DNA of 8,658 bases from an uncultured Eubacteriales bacterium. Its GTDB lineage: Bacteria; Bacillota; Clostridia; Lachnospirales; Lachnospiraceae. The position numbers and the translations under genes were made by a program. The notes under the pieces are model-generated. The model was not told where the DNA came from and ran no database searches. It saw only the letters and a program-made list of their open reading frames with translations. The stretch covers positions 1 through 8,658 of the forward strand of contig URND01000124.1 of assembly GCA_900549105.1 (NCBI GenBank), given 5' to 3'. How positions within the stretch are numbered: the stretch's first letter is position 1; every line of letters starts with the position of its first letter. Below are positions 4,865-8,658 of the stretch, in pieces.

Positions 4865-6498
4865 GGTTCCACCGCCTTTCCCTGAAATTCATTTTTGAAC
4901 CGGAACATTACATGGATATTCCGCTCATGGTCGATCTCGATCCGCTCGATGAGCCGTTCAATCAGCTCTGCCGTCAGCACATGGTCCTGTGCCAGCGACT
5001 TGGCATCTTTTTCCATTTCCCGGTAGCGTATAAGCTGGCTGTCCAGAACATCCATAGATTTTTCGAGCGCTTCAATCCCACCGGACAGCTCATGGATGGA
5101 TTGTTCATAACCTGTTTTTAATTCAAAATATTCCTCGCCTGTCAAAATGCCCTGTACAAAATTTTCATACAGTCCTTGGATCAGCAAACGCTTTTTCTCG
5201 ATTTCCTGCCTTTGGGTTGACATCTGAGCTTTCAGCTTATCTTTTTCCTGTTTCTGTCTTGCCTCCAACTGAAAGAGAGGGAGGGACATCCCAAGGGCAA
5301 CGGCCAGCTCTTTTTCCAGAATAGATGTAACCGTAGCGATCAGTTCCGTTTCCGGCATCCTCACGCCTTTACAGCCTTTTTGCTGTACCCGGCTGTTGGT
5401 AAGGCAATGAAAATGGTAAACATCCGGGCCTTTTTTGCGTTTCTCCCGCTGCCGGTGAAGGCTCCTGCCGCAGTCTGCACAGAATACCTTTCCTTTGAAA
5501 ATATTCGGGGTATAGGGTTGTTTGGAAACCGCCCGGCTTTCCTCACATACCTGTTTCCGGTATTCCTGCACCGCTGTAAAAAGTTCCCGGCTAATGATTG
5601 GTTCATGGGTGCCTTTCGCAACAATCAGGTTGTCCTCGCCGGCTTTAACCTGCTGGTGGTCTACAATCTTTGTCTTGCCCTGCACTAAATCACCGGTATA
5701 GACTTCGCTTTCCAGAATCTTCATCACTGTGCGGGTCTGCCATTTACCGCTCCCGATTAGGCCGGGGCTGGTAATCTCACCGGTGGATTTTTTGTAATGG
5801 CTAGGCGCCGGAATCCCCATCTCGTTTAAGTTAAGGACAATCCGATTCAGCGAAACCCTGTCATGTGCCCATTCAAAAATCTGCTTCACCACAGGGGCAG
5901 CAGTTTCATCAACCAGTAGCTTATGGCAGTTATCCGGGTCTTTCCGGTAGCCGTAGGGTGTACGCGCCCCAACATACTTGCCGTCTTTCATGGCCTGCCG
6001 TGCCTGGGCTTTGATCTTCCGGCCAATATCCAAAGCGTATGCCTCGTTTATCATATTCTTCAGCGGGAGCATAATGCCGCCGTGGAGATTGCCGGGGTCT
6101 GCCGTATCAAACTGGTCCGTCACCGCGATAAAACGGACATTGTGGGAATAAAAATACTGTTCAATGTAGTAGCCGGTGTCAATGGAATTACGCCCTAACC
6201 GGGAGAGATCCTTGACGATCACACAGTCAATATGACCTGCCTCAATATCCGAAAGCATCTGCTGGAAACCGGGGCGGTGGAAATTCGTGCCTGTCGCCCC
6301 GTTGTCGATATAGGTATCGTAGACAACGAAATCCGGCTTGTCCGCCAGGAAGTCATTCAGCACCAGCTTCTGGTTCTCCACGGAACAGCCGCGTTTCTTG
6401 TTATCTTCCACAGAAAGACGGATATACAGCGCCACATGCACATATAAGGACGGGGCCGGCATGGAAACCACCGCCTGTTTCCTGCTCTTTCTTGCCAT
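4846..6498 (-). CDS. Large serine recombinase, second of three, 550 aa
   Basis: This protein is complete, with the standard large serine recombinase layout. A basic N-terminal extension (MARKSRKQAVVS) precedes the resolvase domain (about 22-165), with nucleophile S29 in YIRLS (25-29) and DLSRLGR at 97-103. The PF07508 Recombinase domain is at about 180-290 (PYGYRKDPDN, IFEWAHDRVSLNRI). A zinc ribbon uses C340/C343 with C365 and C376. A long coiled coil (about 412-500) and the C-terminal LIERLIERIEIDHE segment follow. Its ATG abuts the TAA of the upstream recombinase gene with no gap, and GGAAGGTGG lies just upstream, which supports this start over the internal Met13. It differs clearly in sequence from both neighbours, so the three are not recent duplicates. 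It is expected to act with one or both neighbours on the element ends. Confidence 0.93.
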   Translation of the reverse strand: MARKSRKQAVVSMPAPSLYVHVALYIRLSVEDNKKRGCSVENQKLVLNDFLADKPDFVVYDTYIDNGATGTNFHRPGFQQMLSDIEAGHIDCVIVKDLSRLGRNSIDTGYYIEQYFYSHNVRFIAVTDQFDTADPGNLHGGIMLPLKNMINEAYALDIGRKIKAQARQAMKDGKYVGARTPYGYRKDPDNCHKLLVDETAAPVVKQIFEWAHDRVSLNRIVLNLNEMGIPAPSHYKKSTGEITSPGLIGSGKWQTRTVMKILESEVYTGDLVQGKTKIVDHQQVKAGEDNLIVAKGTHEPIISRELFTAVQEYRKQVCEESRAVSKQPYTPNIFKGKVFCADCGRSLHRQREKRKKGPDVYHFHCLTNSRVQQKGCKGVRMPETELIATVTSILEKELAVALGMSLPLFQLEARQKQEKDKLKAQMSTQRQEIEKKRLLIQGLYENFVQGILTGEEYFELKTGYEQSIHELSGGIEALEKSMDVLDSQLIRYREMEKDAKSLAQDHVLTAELIERLIERIEIDHERNIHVMFRFKNEFQGKAVEPCTKNM

Positions 6499-8127
6499 TT
6501 AGCCCACCTTCCTTTCTTCATTATGCGCGGCAATCTGTTCCGCCAGGGAAACCGCTTTCTGGTATTCGTCCTGATAGTTAAATTCAATGTGCAGCTCGTC
6601 CTTGCCCATGACCCGTATGCTGCGGATAAGCTGCATGACCGCCCTGCGGTCAATATCCTCCATTGTGGAGAATTGCATGAAATGGTTGATCCAGCGGTTC
6701 CGCTCGCTGCGGTTCTCCAGTACGTCCGTCAGCTTTTCGTTCCACTCGGCGATTGCTTTCTGCAGCAGCTCAATATCCGCATTGTATTTCCGCTTATAAG
6801 AAAGAAATTCTTCTTTGGTAAGGATCCCGCTCACCAGGTTTTCATAGAGCTTGGCTTTGAAGCCTTCCGTCTGTGCCACACGTTTTTCATTTACCCTGAT
6901 CTGCGCGGCGTATTCCTGGGCCAGCTCCCGGTTGATACGTTCCTGGCTGATACTGGACAGCAGAGCATCCAGGGAGGCGACATTCTCAATATGGCCTTTT
7001 AAGCTGTCCTGCACGCACTCGATCAGGTCAGATTCCTTTACCATGACAGAGGATGTGCAGCCGTTCTTTTTCCCGGTCGGGCAATAGTAATAATGGTATT
7101 CCTTATCCTTATAGCGGTTGGTCTTGCGGGTCATGCGGCAGCCGCAGCAGCCACAGATTAAAATGCCGGAGAACAGATATACTTTGTCTGACTTCGGGGA
7201 GGTCCGGGTGTCAATCCTGCGGAGCCGCTGCACCAGGTCAAAATCATGCTTCTGTATGATGGCTTCATGGGCGCCCTCTACCCGGATCCATTCAGAGGAA
7301 GGCTTATCCTCACGCTCTTTCAGTTTGAAGTGAGGCGTGGTCTGCTTTCCCTGAACCAGCGTTCCGGTATAGGTTTCATCCTGCAAGATACGGATAATAG
7401 TAGTAGCGGACCATTTACAGTCCTTGCGATCCGTATAGCCGCCTTTTGCATGTGGCATCCCATTGTTCCGCTTATATGCCAGCGGGGAGAGTACGCCCAT
7501 CCAGTTCAGCTCGTCTGCGATATGGGAAGCGCTGAACCCCTCCAGACGCTTTCTGAAAATATCCCGCACCACATTGGCGGCATATTCGTCAACTTCCAGG
7601 CTCTTATGCTTATCACCGACTTTTATATAGCCGTAAATCGTAAAGGCTCCTACAAAATCGCCGCTGCGCCGTTTCACTTCCAGGGCGCTCCGGGTCTTGA
7701 CGGAAATATCCCGGCAGTAAGCCTCGTTCATAATGTTTTTCACGGAAACCGTGAGGTCATCGGCAGCATCGTTTTCCGTGTCCACGTTATCGTTGATGGC
7801 GATAAAGCGCACACCGTAGGCCGGAAATACCCGGCGCATATAGCGGCCGGTCTCTATGTATTCACGTCCCAGGCGGGAGAGATCCTTGACAATTACACAG
7901 TTGGCCTCGCCCTGTTCAATCATACGCATCATTTCCTGAAATGCCGGGCGGTCAAAAAGGACACCGCTGTAACCGTCGTCAATCTTTTCTGCCACGACCT
8001 CAATCTCCGGGTGCCGGGCAATGTAATCATCGATCAGCCGCCGCTGGTTGGCGACGCTGTCGCTTTCCGTCGTCTTGTCATCGGTATAAGAAAGACGGAT
8101 GTACTTGATTGCTTTGTAAACCTGCAT
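6499..8127 (-). CDS. Large serine recombinase, first of three, 542 aa
   Basis: This is the first gene of the recombinase operon. The resolvase domain covers about 5-155, with nucleophile S13 in YIRLS (9-13) and DLSRLGR at 82-88. The Recombinase domain is at about 165-265 (YGYIKVGDKHKSLEVDEYA). The zinc ribbon has a CGCCGC cluster at 325-330 plus C349 and C357. A coiled coil (about 395-480) and a C-terminal strand segment (LIRSIRVMGKDELHIEFNY) complete the usual architecture. I chose ATG 8127 (MQVYKAIKYIRLS) because AAAGGAG lies 9 nt upstream and the family starts just before the YxRxS motif. The frame stays open upstream to 8196, but those 23 residues span the 5' leader and include the RBS, so they are probably not translated. 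An extended -10 promoter lies at 8214-8242. The stop is directly followed by the next recombinase start. Confidence 0.94.
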   Translation of the reverse strand: MQVYKAIKYIRLSYTDDKTTESDSVANQRRLIDDYIARHPEIEVVAEKIDDGYSGVLFDRPAFQEMMRMIEQGEANCVIVKDLSRLGREYIETGRYMRRVFPAYGVRFIAINDNVDTENDAADDLTVSVKNIMNEAYCRDISVKTRSALEVKRRSGDFVGAFTIYGYIKVGDKHKSLEVDEYAANVVRDIFRKRLEGFSASHIADELNWMGVLSPLAYKRNNGMPHAKGGYTDRKDCKWSATTIIRILQDETYTGTLVQGKQTTPHFKLKEREDKPSSEWIRVEGAHEAIIQKHDFDLVQRLRRIDTRTSPKSDKVYLFSGILICGCCGCRMTRKTNRYKDKEYHYYYCPTGKKNGCTSSVMVKESDLIECVQDSLKGHIENVASLDALLSSISQERINRELAQEYAAQIRVNEKRVAQTEGFKAKLYENLVSGILTKEEFLSYKRKYNADIELLQKAIAEWNEKLTDVLENRSERNRWINHFMQFSTMEDIDRRAVMQLIRSIRVMGKDELHIEFNYQDEYQKAVSLAEQIAAHNEERKVG

Positions 8128-8160
8128 AAAAAAACACTCCTTTCTTTGCGCAGAAAAATC

Positions 8161-8234
8161 CCCGCAATTCAAGAAGTGTGGCTGTGCCGTATTCAATTCC
8201 TTTTCCGATTCTTATTCTACCACGCCATTGCGGG
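8161..8234. repeat. 8-bp inverted repeat flanking the recombinase transcription start
   Basis: CCCGCAAT (8161-8168) and ATTGCGGG (8227-8234) are perfect inverted copies 58 bp apart. One arm lies in the spacer of the recombinase promoter, the other in the 5' leader. Minus-strand RNA reading through from the upstream gene could pair the arms and would then meet GATTTTTCTG. A transcript begun at the recombinase promoter would contain only one arm. Confidence 0.35.
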
Positions 8235-8242
8235 AAAGTCAG
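8214..8242 (-). promoter_or_regulatory. Extended -10 promoter of the recombinase operon
   Basis: On the minus strand CTGACT (complement of 8237-8242) is followed after 17 nt by TAGAAT (complement of 8214-8219). The -10 is preceded by TGG, an extended -10. Expected transcription starts near 8207, leaving a leader of about 80 nt before ATG 8127. This would allow the recombinases to be expressed separately from the upstream TnpW-like gene. Confidence 0.65.
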
Positions 8243-8266
8243 CCCCTTTCCTGAAAAAAATCTGGC

Positions 8267-8482
8267 CTACCGCAGAATCCCTTTGATACATTCCTCCAGG
8301 GTGGCGCCTCCTGCTGCAAAGCTGGCCTGTACAGTAAAACGTCCGCATTTAAAGCGGTAGGGATCCTTGATCTGCCGTACAAATTCCGTGATCCGTTCCT
8401 CACGGGAAAGTTCCTTATTGACGGAAACTTCCCGGATGTCAACCAGTGCGCCGGTACCTCCGGCAGCAGTCATATTTTCCAT
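8267..8482 (-). CDS. TnpW-like (or DUF6870-like) small transposon-encoded protein, 71 aa
   Basis: This small soluble protein has the pattern REVSVNKELSREERITEFVRQIKDPY-(K/R)F-CG...VxxSF...TLE. That is the signature I associate with TnpW (PF14202) and the similar DUF6870 proteins carried by clostridial mobile elements. Their biochemical function is not known to me. Visible features are the helical LSREERITEFVRQI segment (26-39), a single Cys (C46) in RFKCGRFTV and an ATLEECI C-terminus. I chose ATG 8482 because AGGAAGGAG lies 8 nt upstream. The frame is open for 45 codons further upstream (to 8617), but that stretch lacks an RBS and overlaps a hairpin-rich leader. It lies 139 nt upstream of the recombinase genes on the same strand, as expected for an accessory gene of the same element. 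Confidence 0.75.
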   Translation of the reverse strand: MENMTAAGGTGALVDIREVSVNKELSREERITEFVRQIKDPYRFKCGRFTVQASFAAGGATLEECIKGILR

Positions 8483-8658
8483 GATACCAACTCCTTCCTG
8501 AAAATTTCTGATTATCAAAACCACATGAATAAGTCGGGCCTGCGCTCTTACAGTCACAGACCCGGCCCATTGTATCTGATTTCGATTAGCTGCCGTATTT
8601 GCCACGCCCCCCGGCAAGCCCTGAATAAACAGGGCGGGACTGTTACAGGCTGCGGATA
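8483..8658 (-). other. Structured intergenic leader upstream of the TnpW-like gene
   Basis: I see no convincing gene in this stretch. Two hairpins stand out. GCCCTG/CAGGGC (8618-8623 with 8630-8635) has a 6-nt loop. CGGGCCTG/CAGACCCG (8535-8542 with 8557-8564) pairs fully only as minus-strand RNA (one G-U) and has a 14-nt loop. A TACAAT hexamer (complement of 8569-8574) lies between them, but without a credible -35. Neither hairpin has an adjacent T run, so they are not clear terminators. This could be the end of an upstream transcript, a regulatory leader, or part of a gene continuing beyond the window. Confidence 0.35.

Larger units (their letters stand above)
3228..8658. mobile_element. 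Serine-recombinase mobile element inserted in the integrase (left end, partial)
   Basis: From 3228 rightward the sequence leaves the integrase family abruptly and becomes an end region followed by three large serine recombinases and a TnpW-like gene, all on the minus strand and more G+C-rich than the left flank. Large serine recombinases commonly sit at one end of the element they move, as TnpX in Tn4451 and TndX in Tn5397 do. The left boundary is placed by loss of integrase homology after HDLRH (about 3225-3230). The right end is not in the window, so cargo and size are unknown. Confidence 0.75.

Noticed and set aside
8128..8196. N-terminal extension of the first recombinase to an upstream ATG at 8196
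   Set aside because: The extra 23 residues include the AAAGGAG ribosome binding site of the family-consistent start at 8127 and add nothing resembling the family.
7246..8286. Long plus-strand ORF (346 codons) antisense to the first recombinase
   Set aside because: It mirrors a strongly conserved recombinase on the minus strand, has no RBS or recognisable domain, and its composition is that of a shadow frame. The same applies to the plus-strand frames at 4160-4885, 3434-3874 and 6523-7002.
8483..8617. N-terminal extension of the TnpW-like protein to 8617
   Set aside because: A strong AGGAAGGAG site and ATG at 8482 match the family length. The upstream residues overlap hairpins and have no RBS.
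1..8658. CRISPR array, tRNA, rRNA or riboswitch
   Set aside because: No spaced direct-repeat array, cloverleaf or known aptamer pattern was seen on either strand.

Overview
The window looks like accessory DNA from a low-to-mid GC Firmicute, probably a gut Clostridium of the Lachnospiraceae or Ruminococcaceae type. This rests on AGGAGG-type ribosome binding sites, near-consensus sigma-A promoters, a Firmicute-type type I toxin, tandem large serine recombinases and a TnpW-like small protein. No core chromosomal gene, rRNA or tRNA is visible. The taxonomy is an inference from style, not from a marker gene.

Left part (1-3227, visibly A+T-rich up to about 2.2 kb). It opens with a 28-residue holin-like type I toxin. 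On the other strand is a probable antitoxin RNA of about 100 nt with a perfect consensus promoter (TTGACA-17-TATAAT) and an intrinsic terminator that overlaps the toxin stop codon. Next, behind a good sigma-A promoter, comes a tight two-gene operon: an unrecognised 222-residue protein and, 2 bp later, a fused XRE repressor plus ImmA/IrrE metallopeptidase. This could be the lysogeny-type control switch of an integrative element, a toxin-antitoxin or defence pair (RosmerTA is one suggestion to test), or both. A regulatory spacer of 176 bp follows. It holds a leftward promoter and terminator that could make a small RNA, and a perfect 14-bp palindrome over the promoter's -35. The spacer leads into a tyrosine integrase.

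Junction. The integrase reads normally through its catalytic Arg, Lys and the HDLRH box, then diverges at once (from about 3228) and loses its last His/Trp and its nucleophilic Tyr. The sequence after that point belongs to a second mobile element inserted into the integrase gene, so the window shows one element nested in another.

Right part (about 3228-8658, minus strand, more G+C-rich). Three complete large serine recombinases lie head to tail and are translationally coupled (0-nt gap, then a 19-nt overlap). They sit behind an extended -10 promoter. Upstream is a 71-residue TnpW-like protein with a strong RBS and a structured leader that runs off the window. The left end of this element carries an outward-facing TTGACA. 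By analogy with Tn4451-type circles, that hexamer could help drive the recombinase operon once the element circularises. The other end of the invading element, and the missing 3' end of the integrase, should lie to the right of the window.
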